From Flavobacterium glaciei (GTDB lineage: Bacteria; Bacteroidota; Bacteroidia; Flavobacteriales; Flavobacteriaceae): DNA of 36,127 nucleotides. The DNA is taken from contig NZ_QQBA01000021.1 in the NCBI RefSeq assembly GCF_003350545.1, forward strand, positions 1-36,127, in the 5' to 3' direction. This document shows, in pieces, positions 8,594-17,647 of the stretch (position 1 is the stretch's first letter; every line of letters starts with the position of its first letter). Position numbers and translations under genes: made by a program. Under the pieces are notes generated by a model. That model did not search any database. It had not been told where the DNA came from and saw nothing but the letters and a program-made list of their open reading frames with translations.

Positions 8594-10795
8594 ATGAAGT
8601 ATTTCAAGAACCATTTACCACTAATTATCTTAGTTTTTTGTATAAGTTACTCGATGTTTTCTCAAAAAATATCAAACCAAGAAATAGAACGATTAAAAAA
8701 ACTATCACAACAAGTCACCATCATCAGAGACAATTGGGGAATTGCGCATGTTTATGGCAAAACCGATGCCGATGCAGTTTTTGGAATGTTGTATGCACAA
8801 TGCGAAGACGATTTCAAACGAGTTGAAATGAATTACATTGAAAAACTCGGACGCCTTTCAGAAATCAAAGGGCAGTCTGTTTTATACAATGATTTAGAAA
8901 TCAAACTTTTGATTGACACCGAAGAAGCCAAAGCCGATTATAAAAAAGCGGCGCCTTGGTTAAAAAAATTATTAAAAAGTTATGCGGACGGAATCAACTT
9001 TTACCTTTACAACCATCCTGAAATAAAACCTGATTTATTAACTCATTTTGAGCCTTGGTTTCCATTACTTTGGACAGATGGAAGTATTGGAGCCATAAGT
9101 ACTGGAGGTCTTTCAACCGGAGAGTTGAAAGCTTTTTATTCTGGAAACAACGATAAAGTAGCCTACATAGAACGTGAAAAAGACGTACATACAGGTTCTA
9201 ATGGTTTTGCAGTTGCTCCATCTAAAACAGCATCGGGAAATTCCATTTTATACATTAATCCACATACCACTTTTTATTTCAGACCAGAAATACAAATGAG
9301 CAGCGAAGAAGGATTGAACGCCTACGGAGCGGTGACTTGGGGGCAATTTTTTATTTACCAAGGATTTAACGAAAACTGCGGTTGGATGCATACTTCCTCA
9401 AATGTGGATGTTGCGGATATGTATGCGGAGAAAATCGTGACCAAAAACAACAAACTATTCTATGAATACGATAATAAGTTAGTACCTGTTATCGAGAAAA
9501 AAATAACACTTAAGTATCTGGAAAACGGAAAACTAATTCCTAAAACATTCAAAACCTATCATACCAATCACGGCCCAATTATGGCTAAGAGAGATGGAAA
9601 ATGGATTAGCTTAAAATCCAATAATCGTTCGATGAAAAGTCTGGAACAAAGTTGGACACGAACAAAATCCAAAAGCTTTGAAGATTATAAAAAGGCAATG
9701 GACTTGAAAGCTAATACCTCAAATAATACCGTTTATGCTGATAAAGAAGGAAATATTGCATACTGGCACGGCAATTTTGTTCCTATTCGAGACAAGAAAC
9801 TGAATTGGTCAAAAGTGATGGACGGCACGACTCCAGCAACGCAATGGAAAGGATTACATGATGTTTCAGAAATAGTACATTCTTATAATCCAATAAACGG
9901 CTGGCTGCAAAACTGTAATTCTACACCTTATACCGTAGCTGGAAATAATAGTCCAAAAAAAGAAAATTACTTACCCTATATGGCTCCAGACGGAGAAAGT
10001 TTCAGAGGATTAAATGCAGTTAGATTATTGAGTAAGGGCGATAAATATACATTAGATAAAGTGATTGCAGACGGTTATGACACAAAACTGACAGCTTTCG
10101 AATTGTTACTTCCAGCGTTAATTTCTAGTTTTGAAAAAAATATCAGCTCAGAAAACCCTCTTTACGGAGAACTTTCAGAACCTATTAGTCTACTAAAAAA
10201 TTGGGATTATTATGCCAAAGAAAATTCTGTTGCCACAACACTAGCTGTTGAATGGGCATATAAATTAGACCCAATAATTCAAAAAGTATATACTAATGAA
10301 GGAGAACTGGATCAAGTAGAAAACACTATCAATTTTGCAAAAAATGCTTCTCCAGATCAACTAATTCCTCAACTGCAAAAGGCGGTTAACGAATTGAAAA
10401 TTAAATTTGGAACTTGGCAAATTCCTTGGGGAGAAATCAATCGTTTCCAGAGAACTTCTGGTGACATTAATATGGTTTATAACGATGCTTTGGAAAGTTT
10501 ACCTATTGGTTACGGACCGGCAATTTGGGGAAGTTTACCCGCTTTTAAAAGCAGTTTTCAAAAAGACACCAAAAAACGATATGGAACTAACGGAAACAGC
10601 TTTGTATGCGCGGTTGAATTTGGAACAATAATAAAAGCTAAATCAGTGCTTGCAGGAGGAAACAGCGGAGATCCAAAATCGAAACATTTTTATGATCAGG
10701 CTGAAATGTACCGAAAAGGGCAATTTAAAGACGTTTTGTTCTACAAAGAAGACGTTCAAAAAAATGCCGAAAAAACGTACCATCCAGGAGAATAA
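8594..10795 (+). CDS. Secreted penicillin-acylase-family N-terminal-nucleophile amidohydrolase
   Basis: A 733-residue Ntn-hydrolase precursor. A signal peptide (MKYFKNHLPLIILVFCISYS, ending near SMFSQ) sends it to the periplasm or outside. The alpha chain begins near VTIIRDNWGIAHVYG. The autocatalytic cleavage site is HTGSNGFAVAPSKTASG, giving Ser202 as N-terminal nucleophile of the beta chain; oxyanion and Asn residues follow in GWMHTSSNVDVADMYAE. Family substrates include beta-lactams, acyl-homoserine lactones and acylated amino acids; the substrate here cannot be told. It is 19 bases after the lrp gene, so possible co-regulation with amino-acid use is inferred. Confidence 0.85.
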   Translation: MKYFKNHLPLIILVFCISYSMFSQKISNQEIERLKKLSQQVTIIRDNWGIAHVYGKTDADAVFGMLYAQCEDDFKRVEMNYIEKLGRLSEIKGQSVLYNDLEIKLLIDTEEAKADYKKAAPWLKKLLKSYADGINFYLYNHPEIKPDLLTHFEPWFPLLWTDGSIGAISTGGLSTGELKAFYSGNNDKVAYIEREKDVHTGSNGFAVAPSKTASGNSILYINPHTTFYFRPEIQMSSEEGLNAYGAVTWGQFFIYQGFNENCGWMHTSSNVDVADMYAEKIVTKNNKLFYEYDNKLVPVIEKKITLKYLENGKLIPKTFKTYHTNHGPIMAKRDGKWISLKSNNRSMKSLEQSWTRTKSKSFEDYKKAMDLKANTSNNTVYADKEGNIAYWHGNFVPIRDKKLNWSKVMDGTTPATQWKGLHDVSEIVHSYNPINGWLQNCNSTPYTVAGNNSPKKENYLPYMAPDGESFRGLNAVRLLSKGDKYTLDKVIADGYDTKLTAFELLLPALISSFEKNISSENPLYGELSEPISLLKNWDYYAKENSVATTLAVEWAYKLDPIIQKVYTNEGELDQVENTINFAKNASPDQLIPQLQKAVNELKIKFGTWQIPWGEINRFQRTSGDINMVYNDALESLPIGYGPAIWGSLPAFKSSFQKDTKKRYGTNGNSFVCAVEFGTIIKAKSVLAGGNSGDPKSKHFYDQAEMYRKGQFKDVLFYKEDVQKNAEKTYHPGE

Positions 10796-10894
10796 TAATC
10801 ATAAGAATTTAAAATACTGTCATAAGGTAAAAAAATCAAAGTCTTACTTTAAGCGTAAATTAAGTTAGACATTTGTAAAAATAAAAAATTAAAC

Positions 10895-11665
10895 ATGAAA
10901 AATATTTTCTTTACCTTTTTAGGTTTATTATTCATTTCTAACGGTGCATCTGCACAGCTTAAAGCAATAAATTATACCGATGGAAATCAAAAATTAAATG
11001 GTTTGTCAATTACTCCCAAAAAAGGAAGTAAAACAAAACCAGGAGTTTTAATCCTTCCCGCTTGGAAAGGAATAGACGCTCATTCAAAACAATCTGCAGA
11101 AAAACTTTCAAAAATGGGGTATTATGCATTTGTGGCAGATATTTATGGTGAAGGAAATTACCCAACAAACACGCAAGAAGCCGCAAAGCAATCCGGTTTT
11201 TACAAAAACAATGTGGCAATTTATCAAAGACGTATTCAACTTGCTTTAGATCAATTAGTGAAAGCAGGCGCAAATCCAGATAATATTGTTGTGATAGGCC
11301 ACTGTTTTGGAGGAACTGGCGTACTTGAAGCAGCTAGAGCAGGAATGAAAATTCAAGGAGCCGTTTCTTTTCACGGTGGTTTAGGACGTGATGCTACAAG
11401 AGTGAATAATCCAATCACCGCAAAAATTCTGGCATTACATGGCGCTGATGATCCTTATGTACCAGTTGCTGAAATATCCTCTTTTCAACAAGAAATGAGA
11501 GATTCAAAAGCAGATTGGGAAATGGTATATTACGCTAATGCAGTACATGCCTTTACTGAAATTGAAGCTGGAAACGATAATTCAAAAGGAGCTGCATATA
11601 ATGAAAAAGCTGCAAAACGTTCTTGGGAACGCATGAATTCTTTCTTAGAAGAAGTTTTGAAATAA
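10895..11665 (+). CDS. Secreted dienelactone-hydrolase-family alpha/beta hydrolase
   Basis: A 256-residue alpha/beta hydrolase with a clean signal peptide (MKNIFFTFLGLLFISNG, cut after ASA). The nucleophile elbow is GHCFGGTG with Cys137, the hallmark of the dienelactone hydrolase family (cysteine nucleophile). The acid is in LHGADDPYVP and the histidine in NAVHAFTE. Family members open lactones or hydrolyse esters; periplasmic versions like this have no known substrate. It lies 99 bases downstream of the acylase gene. No terminator was seen after it. Confidence 0.85.
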   Translation: MKNIFFTFLGLLFISNGASAQLKAINYTDGNQKLNGLSITPKKGSKTKPGVLILPAWKGIDAHSKQSAEKLSKMGYYAFVADIYGEGNYPTNTQEAAKQSGFYKNNVAIYQRRIQLALDQLVKAGANPDNIVVIGHCFGGTGVLEAARAGMKIQGAVSFHGGLGRDATRVNNPITAKILALHGADDPYVPVAEISSFQQEMRDSKADWEMVYYANAVHAFTEIEAGNDNSKGAAYNEKAAKRSWERMNSFLEEVLK

Positions 11666-11768
11666 TATAGAAAATTTAATTTTTTTCAAAAACAGTATAA
11701 GTTCGGTTTTTTTGTTAGTTTTATAAATTAAAGTGTAGCAAAAAGTCTAGAATTTAAACTGTTTTTTT

Positions 11769-12782
11769 ATGTCTAAAAGTAAAATCAGAAAAGACAAAAC
11801 CTGCCTTAATTGCAGATTTGTAGTAGAAAATTGATTCTGTCCGAATTGTGGACAAGAAAACACCAATACTAGAAAAACGTTCCATCATTTATTCAGTCAC
11901 TTTTTTGAGGATTTAACACATTATGAAAACGCTTTTTGGCGCACCATAAAAAATCTTTTTTTCAAGCCTGCATCTCTTACAATAGAATACCTTTCAGGAA
12001 AACGATTATCTTATTTAGCTCCAATCAGATTATACATCTTTATAAGCTTTATCACTTTTTTAATAATTGCCATTTTTCCTAATGCCACTAATTCTTCCGA
12101 TGAAACTCTTGAAAAGAAATCTACCATTACCACTGAAAACAAAGCATTTCAAAGTACGTTGTCTACAAATGAATCCAATATAAAAACCCAAAAGGATTCA
12201 AAAGATAAAATTCAGTTATTTAATTTTGGATACCAATCCGTCAAACAATTAGATTCTATTCAAAAGCATGCTCCTGAGTCGGAAAAATTATCCGATTTTA
12301 ATTATTGGATGAACAAAAAAATCCAAATCGTTAAAGATAACAACACACAAAGCGAAATCATTGAAAAATTCATTAGTTCCTTTACCAATAATTTACCCAA
12401 AGTTCTATTCATATTTATGCCGATATTTGCTTTTTTCCTCTGGCTTTTTCACAATAAAAAACGCTGGTATTACTTTGATCATGGTATTTTTACCTTACAT
12501 TATTTTTCCTTTTTGTTGTTACTATTTTTGTTATTGTTTCTAGTTAACAAAGGATTGACGCCATTTTCAGAATCTATTCTCATTTCATTCATACAAATAG
12601 TAATAAATTTTATTGGTACTGGATGGATGATTTATTATTTTTTTCCTGCTCATCATCGTTTTTATGTTGAAACCCGCTTAATTTCCTTTATAAAAAACAG
12701 TTTGTTATTTTTTATTAACTTCGTACTCATTATTATCATATTATCAATCTTTGCCATTCACACCTTTATTAATTTACATTAA
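11769..12782 (+). pseudogene. DUF3667 membrane protein gene interrupted by an in-frame TGA
   Basis: From ATG 11769 one frame runs 338 codons to 12782, broken only by TGA at codon 22 (11832-11834). The product would be about 337 residues and fits the DUF3667 family. It has an N-terminal zinc ribbon (CLNC, then CPNCGQ right after the stop), a segment reading RKTFHHLFSHFFEDLTHYEN, a KPASLTIEYLSGKR region, and several membrane helices towards the C-terminus. The TGA falls one residue before the FCPNCGQ half of the ribbon and could derive from CGA or TGG by one change. A restart at ATG 12159 would give 207 residues without the ribbon. A sequencing error would also explain it. It ends 3 bases before the M28 gene. 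Confidence 0.75.
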
Positions 12783-12785
12783 AAA

Positions 12786-13799
12786 ATGAAAAAAATCCCT
12801 TTATTAAGTTTAATGGTTATTTTAACCATAAGCTGTACCTCTCAAAAAGTGAGTGTCACAAATGCTGACCCAAAAAAATACATGAATACGATTACAGCTG
12901 ACGAACTCAAAACGCACCTTTATATCGTAGCTTCAGACGAAATGGAAGGCCGAGAAACTGGTTCAGCTGGACAGAAAAAAGCTGGCCTTTACCTCATCAA
13001 TCAATACCAGAAAAACAATATTAGCTTTCCTAATGGCGCTTCAGACTTTTACCAAAAAATTCCGGCCGCTTTCCTAAATGCAAAGCGCAATGAGAACTTA
13101 CCCGATTCAGAAAACGTTTGGGCTTACATTGAAGGTTCCGAAAAACCAAATGAAGTCTTAGTGATTTCGGCTCATTACGATCACGTGGGAACAAAAAATG
13201 GTGAAATATATAATGGTGCTGATGATGATGGTTCAGGAACTGTTGCATTACTTGAAATTGCACAAGCTTTCCAAATCGCTAAAAATGAAGGACACGGTCC
13301 AAAACGTTCCGTACTATTTCTTCATGTTACCGGTGAAGAACACGGCTTACATGGCTCCAGATATTACTCTGAAAATCCGTTGTTCCCGTTAGCGAATACC
13401 ATTGCAGATATCAATATCGATATGATTGGGCGCCGTGATGAAGCTCATGCTGGCAGTAATAATTATGTCTATGTTATTGGTGCTAACCGCTTATCAACTG
13501 ATTTAGACACTATTTGCACTATGGCTAACGCTAAATACACTCAATTAAATTTAGATTACAAATACAACGACCCAAAAGATCCTAACCATTTTTATGAGCG
13601 TTCAGACCATTATAATTTTGCAAAAAATGGAGTTCCTTCAGTATTTTTATTCAATGGAGTTCATGCTGATTACCATAAACCAACAGATACTCCAGACAAA
13701 ATCGAATACGATGCGTTAACAAAAAGAGCTCAATTTGCATTTGTAACTGCTTGGGAATTGGCAAATCGCAGCGAAAGACCTATCGTAGATAAAAAATAG
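12786..13799 (+). CDS. M28-family zinc aminopeptidase lipoprotein
   Basis: A 337-residue metallopeptidase anchored as a lipoprotein: the signal peptide ends in LTISC with Cys17 as the lipidated residue. The two-zinc site of the M28 family is readable in order as SAHYDHVG (His, Asp), NGADDDGSGT (bridging Asp), TGEEHGLHGS (catalytic and ligand Glu), NIDMIGR (Asp) and HADYHKPTDT (His). Such enzymes remove N-terminal residues from peptides in the periplasm or at the surface. It starts 3 bases after the broken DUF3667 gene, so any operon structure depends on transcription through it. Confidence 0.9.
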   Translation: MKKIPLLSLMVILTISCTSQKVSVTNADPKKYMNTITADELKTHLYIVASDEMEGRETGSAGQKKAGLYLINQYQKNNISFPNGASDFYQKIPAAFLNAKRNENLPDSENVWAYIEGSEKPNEVLVISAHYDHVGTKNGEIYNGADDDGSGTVALLEIAQAFQIAKNEGHGPKRSVLFLHVTGEEHGLHGSRYYSENPLFPLANTIADINIDMIGRRDEAHAGSNNYVYVIGANRLSTDLDTICTMANAKYTQLNLDYKYNDPKDPNHFYERSDHYNFAKNGVPSVFLFNGVHADYHKPTDTPDKIEYDALTKRAQFAFVTAWELANRSERPIVDKK

Positions 13800-13847
13800 A
13801 TAGATTATTTGGGCACATCCACACTTTCACTAGCGTTACATCGTGGT

Positions 13848-13923
13848 CGGGCTATCCGTTTCAATCTTTATTGTCTCGTTTGTTAACGAGACAACAAAGG
13901 ATTTCCACTACTATCCCTTGTGC
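13848..13923 (+). repeat. Interspersed hairpin repeat, copy B
   Basis: Starts CGGGCTATCC and ends CTATCCCTTGTGC, matching the ends of the copy at 132-212 (opposite strand). Between them is a perfect 10-bp hairpin (13871-13880 with 13885-13894) whose sequence is unrelated to the stem of the first copy. It lies between the M28 gene and the shared terminator. Confidence 0.7.
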
Positions 13924-13930
13924 AAACGAC

Positions 13931-13973
13931 AAAAAAAGAGAGCTTTGAAGTACTTCAAAGCTCTCTTTTTTTT
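13931..13973. terminator. Bidirectional terminator
   Basis: A perfect 28-bp palindrome (13938-13965, arms GAGAGCTTTGAAGT) is flanked by seven A and eight T bases. It lies between the convergent M28 and histidine kinase genes and can serve both. Confidence 0.9.
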
Positions 13974-13986
13974 AATCGTTATCTAA

Positions 13987-15183
13987 TTAAATCCTTTCGT
14001 CAAACTCAATTTTATCTGAACTATCAATTTTATATAACGGCTCCTCAATAGGTAATGTAAAATAAAACGAAGAACCAATTCCTTCAATACTTTCAACCCA
14101 TATTTTACCATCATTTTTTTCTAAAAATCCTTTCACTAAAAGTAACCCAATACCGGCACCTTTATTATTTTTTCTTGTTTTAGAGAGTGTACTCATTTGT
14201 GGTGTAAACAGTTTACTTTGTACCTCTTTTGACATTCCTATTCCAGAATCCTTTATCTGAATTGTTACTTTTTCCTCTTCAATTTTTGCCAGAACAACAA
14301 TTTCCCCTCCAGGTAAAGAATGCTTGATGCCATTAGAAATTATGTTCTGAAAAATAGAAAACAACATTTTTCCATCTGCAAAAACACTAATATTAGGCTC
14401 AATTTTATTTATTAGATTTATGAAACTCAAGGAAGCTAATTCTTTCACTGATTCAAAAACATTTTCTACATAATCAAAAAGTTTAATTTTTGCAGGAGAA
14501 AATACCTCCGAGGCATATTTTATTCTAGCCCATTCTACTAAATTGTCCAGCATATTTAACTCATCTTCTGCTGTTTTTTGGAGTAATTCAAGCATTTCTT
14601 TTGCCTTATTAGATTCTAATCTATCAAAGTTTTTTTTCAAATACTCTGCCGTACCAATAATTCCAGATAATGGACTTCTTAAGTCATGGGAAACAATAGC
14701 AAGAACATTCTCTTTGTGCGTGTTTAGTTCTTCCAGTTCTCTTATATATTTTTTTATGGCATCCTCAGATTTCTTTCTCTCGGTCAAGTCTCGCAAAATT
14801 TTTACGTAACCTAACATGTCTCCATCTATTCCAGTAAGCGGAAAAACCAAACCATAAGCATAAAATTCACTTTTATCTTTACAAATATGCCACCTGTTAT
14901 CAGTAGCTCTTCCCTCTTTTATTGCAGCTTTAATTTCTGATTGTGGAATACCTTTTTGAATATCTTCTTCAGTAAAAATAATATTAAAATGCTGACCTAT
15001 TACTTCGTCCGATTCATATCCAAATATTTTAGTTGAACCCGAACTCCAACTATTAATTATAAATTCATTGTCAAGAGTAAAAATCGAATAATCTTGTAAA
15101 CTATCTATTATTTGGCTGTAGAACTCAGCTGTTGGAATGTAATTACTTCTAAGAATTTTAGAATTGATTTTCTCTTTTTCCAT
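13987..15183 (-). CDS. Cytosolic PAS-domain sensor histidine kinase
   Basis: A 398-residue kinase with no membrane segment. A PAS domain covers about residues 18-135 (DYSIFTLDNEFIINSW onward, ending in the PAC stretch GYVKILRDLTERKK). It is followed by a HisKA domain with phospho-acceptor His166 in SHDLRSPLSG. The HATPase domain shows the N box (NIISNGIKHS), the G1 box (DSGIGMSK) and the G2 box (GAGIGLLLVKGF). The sensed signal is unknown. No response regulator is adjacent, so it is an orphan kinase. A -7-like TATCTTTG on the minus strand (15259-15252) may start its transcript. Confidence 0.9.
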   Translation of the reverse strand: MEKEKINSKILRSNYIPTAEFYSQIIDSLQDYSIFTLDNEFIINSWSSGSTKIFGYESDEVIGQHFNIIFTEEDIQKGIPQSEIKAAIKEGRATDNRWHICKDKSEFYAYGLVFPLTGIDGDMLGYVKILRDLTERKKSEDAIKKYIRELEELNTHKENVLAIVSHDLRSPLSGIIGTAEYLKKNFDRLESNKAKEMLELLQKTAEDELNMLDNLVEWARIKYASEVFSPAKIKLFDYVENVFESVKELASLSFINLINKIEPNISVFADGKMLFSIFQNIISNGIKHSLPGGEIVVLAKIEEEKVTIQIKDSGIGMSKEVQSKLFTPQMSTLSKTRKNNKGAGIGLLLVKGFLEKNDGKIWVESIEGIGSSFYFTLPIEEPLYKIDSSDKIEFDERI

Positions 15184-15457
15184 TAAATTATGTAAATAAT
15201 ATTTAAAGTTTTGAAAGCTTATTTTCGATTGATTTAACTATGCAATGCGTTCAAAGATACACAAAAGAAAATACGATTTCTGTAAAAGAAAGAATATAAA
15301 CCCATACGGTAAGATATGTATGCTAAAAGCTATTACATTAATTTATTTGGTTGTGTAATTCTACTCCACTTTTATATTTACACTGTAATACTTATTACCT
15401 TTTACAATATTCAAGCCAGTAAAGAACCGCCTGATATATAACGAAACTTTATTCCAC
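15184..15457. other. Spacer between histidine kinase and tRNA-His terminator
   Basis: No gene is seen. The part next to the kinase holds a minus-strand TATCTTTG (15259-15252), 69 bases before its start, that fits the TAnnTTTG box but has no TTG at the right distance. The rest is AT-rich sequence without clear structure. Confidence 0.5.
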
Positions 15458-15487
15458 AAAAAAAGCCTCGAATTTCTTCGAAGCTTT
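15458..15487 (-). terminator. Terminator of tRNA-His
   Basis: On the minus strand an 11-bp stem (AAAGCTTCGAA with TTCGAGGCTTT, one G-U pair, loop GAAA) runs into a T tract. It starts 10 bases after the tRNA 3' end. Confidence 0.8.
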
Positions 15488-15496
15488 TGCTTTCTG

Positions 15497-15571
15497 GGTG
15501 GGAGACGGGGCTCGAACCCGCGACCCTCGGTACCACAAACCGATGCTCTAACCAACTGAGCTACAACCACC
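15497..15571 (-). tRNA. tRNA-His (anticodon GTG)
   Basis: The minus strand folds as a tRNA: D arm from TAGCTCAGTTGGTTAGAGC, anticodon stem TCGGT/ACCGA with loop TTGTGGT (anticodon at 15534-15536), and T arm GCGGG-TTCGAGC-CCCGT. An extra 5' G opposite C73 is the identity pair of bacterial tRNA-His. The CCA end is not encoded. The acceptor stem shows mismatches at 5:68 and 6:67 (GTGGTTG against CTCCCAC). A promoter lies 17 bases upstream and a terminator follows. Confidence 0.93.
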
Positions 15572-15587
15572 ATTTGCTTAGCGGTGG

Positions 15588-15617
15588 CAAATATACGACA
15601 TAAGTTTACTTCTGCAA
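15588..15617 (-). promoter_or_regulatory. Promoter of tRNA-His
   Basis: On the minus strand TTG (15617-15615), 19 bases, then TATATTTG (15595-15588): a full match to the Bacteroidetes promoter pattern, ending 16 bases before the tRNA 5' end. Confidence 0.82.
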
Positions 15618-15645
15618 ATATTTTTTTTAAAAATTTACATGAAAT

Positions 15646-16362
15646 TTATTTCAAATCTCCTAAGCTATTGACTGCCAAATATCTTTCTACAGTAAAACCT
15701 TCAGCATGATCTACTCCTGTGAGCCTTCCTAAATCTCTAGAACGGTAATTTAGGCTTTCTAGGAAGTTTTTACTCGATATTGGAGACTCTGGCTCTTTAG
15801 AATTTGCATCGTAAAACTGAGAACTGTAAGCCAAAATCGCTTCTATTTTTTTATCGGTAAAACCTGTAATATCAACTACAAAATCCGGTTCTATATTTTT
15901 CCATTGTATATAATGATACACTAATTTTGGTCGCCAAGCCTTTTGTTGCTCTCCCTCTAACGAAGTTTCTATTTTAATTAATCCAGATAAGAAACAAGCA
16001 TCTGAAACTAGTTTACTTCCCTTTGCATGATCAATATGACGGTCATCAATTGCATTACACAACACAATTTCGGGTTGATACTTACGAATCATTTTTATGA
16101 TTTCTAATTGGTGCTTTTCATCATTGACAAAAAAACCATCACGCATTTCTAAATTTTCACGCGCAGAAACTCCAAGAATTCTTGCAGCTGCATTCGCTTC
16201 CTGATCCCTGATTTCAGCCGAACCACGTGTTCCTAATTCACCGCGAGTCAAATCAACAATACCGACTGTTTTTCCTAAAGAGATTTCTTTTAAAATAGTT
16301 CCTGCACAACCCAATTCTACATCATCTGGATGCGCACCAAAAGCTAGTATGTCTAATTTCAT
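15646..16362 (-). CDS. bshB1: Bacillithiol biosynthesis deacetylase BshB1
   Basis: A 238-residue LmbE/PIG-L-type zinc deacetylase that removes acetate from GlcNAc-malate, the second step of bacillithiol synthesis. The zinc site is seen in AFGAHPDDVELGCAGT (His, Asp, Asp near 10-15) and in DDRHIDHAKGSKLVSDAC (His-x-x-His near 110). TRGELGTRG and the C-terminal DHAEGFTVER are also typical of BshB1. Bacillithiol as the low-molecular-weight thiol fits Flavobacteriaceae. The other bsh genes are not in the window. Confidence 0.92.
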   Translation of the reverse strand: MKLDILAFGAHPDDVELGCAGTILKEISLGKTVGIVDLTRGELGTRGSAEIRDQEANAAARILGVSARENLEMRDGFFVNDEKHQLEIIKMIRKYQPEIVLCNAIDDRHIDHAKGSKLVSDACFLSGLIKIETSLEGEQQKAWRPKLVYHYIQWKNIEPDFVVDITGFTDKKIEAILAYSSQFYDANSKEPESPISSKNFLESLNYRSRDLGRLTGVDHAEGFTVERYLAVNSLGDLK

Positions 16363-16451
16363 CTAAAATTCGTTTTAATTTTTTTATTTAATGTTTAAAG
16401 TTTCAAATTGTCTGCAATCTTTAATTTTGTCTTTTGTACAACAAAAATCAA

Positions 16452-17522
16452 CTAAGACAACTTCAATATTTTTTTCATCGTCACCGATTTATTAACACTT
16501 TCCTTCCACTCTTTTTCTGGAATACTATCTTTTGTAATCCCGCATCCCATATATAAGTATGCTTGATTGTCTTTAATTTGCATACATCGCAAATTTACAT
16601 ACAAATCGGATTTAATTTCTCCTTTATTGAATCCTTCCTTGTTTAACTCCCCTAAAAAACCAGTATAATATTCTCTATCATAGCCTTCATTATCAATAAT
16701 AAATTCTTTGGCAGTTTCTTTTGGTAATCCGCATACGGCAGGCGTTGGATGCAAAGCGGAAACAACATCTTTCAAACTCGAATTATGATTGATAATCCCT
16801 TCAATATCTGTTTTAATATGCGCTAGAGTTCCTGCTTGTGTCGTATATGGACTTGAAACGGAAACCTCCGAAGTCAAATCCTTTAAATTATTCAAAATAA
16901 AATCGGTGACAAACTGTTGCTCTTCCATTTCCTTTTTCTCCCAAACTACATCTTTCTCTCCCTGAATTTTTTGCGTTCCAGCTAATGACATCGTATGTAA
17001 GGTCCTGTTATTGGACTTCAATAATCGCTCCGGTGTTGCGCCCATCCACAATCCTATTTTAGGATGATACCAACAATAACAGAAAGCCGTTGGATAATTT
17101 TGAATTAATTTTTCGAAAATCGACACTAAATCAAAATTTGACAAATCAATTATTTCTTTTCTAGATAGAACCACTTTATTAAAATCCCCCTTTGCAATAG
17201 TATCAATACCTTTTTGAACCAGCATTACAAAATGTTCTTTAGCTAGATCATCCTCTAAATCTATGAAATCCGAATCATCATTTTCCTTAGATGAAGTAAT
17301 AATAGCTTCCCATTTTACGGATTGACTACTAGGAATTAGGATCTTCTGACTTCCTTCAAAAGGTGCAAACACAAAACCGGTTTCTTCAAAATTTTCAGCA
17401 AAATATAAATGATCATTGTTCTGAAAAAAACCTTTTAATTTAATGTTATTGGATTTTCGGTACAATACAAAAGGTAGATTTTGAGCTTTTTGTTGCTTTA
17501 CTTTTATAAAAAAATCAATCAT
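16452..17522 (-). CDS. menF: Isochorismate synthase (chorismate-binding enzyme)
   Basis: A 356-residue member of the chorismate-utilising family. The C-terminal domain is well conserved: KVVLSRKE, AFCYCWYHPKIGLWMGATPE, MSLAGTQ, LHPTPAVCGLP, REYYTGFLGE and LYVNLRCMQI. Length and these motifs fit MenF/EntC-type isochorismate synthases rather than anthranilate synthase. Conversion of chorismate to isochorismate is the entry to menaquinone in Bacteroidetes. The adjacent hotdog thioesterase (125 bases upstream, same strand) is compatible with a later step of the same pathway. Confidence 0.88.
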   Translation of the reverse strand: MIDFFIKVKQQKAQNLPFVLYRKSNNIKLKGFFQNNDHLYFAENFEETGFVFAPFEGSQKILIPSSQSVKWEAIITSSKENDDSDFIDLEDDLAKEHFVMLVQKGIDTIAKGDFNKVVLSRKEIIDLSNFDLVSIFEKLIQNYPTAFCYCWYHPKIGLWMGATPERLLKSNNRTLHTMSLAGTQKIQGEKDVVWEKKEMEEQQFVTDFILNNLKDLTSEVSVSSPYTTQAGTLAHIKTDIEGIINHNSSLKDVVSALHPTPAVCGLPKETAKEFIIDNEGYDREYYTGFLGELNKEGFNKGEIKSDLYVNLRCMQIKDNQAYLYMGCGITKDSIPEKEWKESVNKSVTMKKILKLS

Positions 17523-17647
17523 ATTTAATTTATTAAAATATAAATTTTATTAAAACTTCAAGTGCGTTTATTTGCTTGATTTTATTAAAATCATTTTGCT
17601 ACTTTTCTCTGGGATTATTTTTTAGATAAAGCTACGATTGGTTTCAA

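Noticed and set aside
11832..11834. Selenocysteine at the TGA of the DUF3667 gene
   Set aside because: No selenocysteine insertion hairpin is recognisable after the TGA, and the position is not a cysteine of the zinc ribbon.
15361..15573. A 70-residue minus-strand frame starting MVVVAQLVRASVCG
   Set aside because: It is the tRNA-His gene read as protein, a frequent false gene call.
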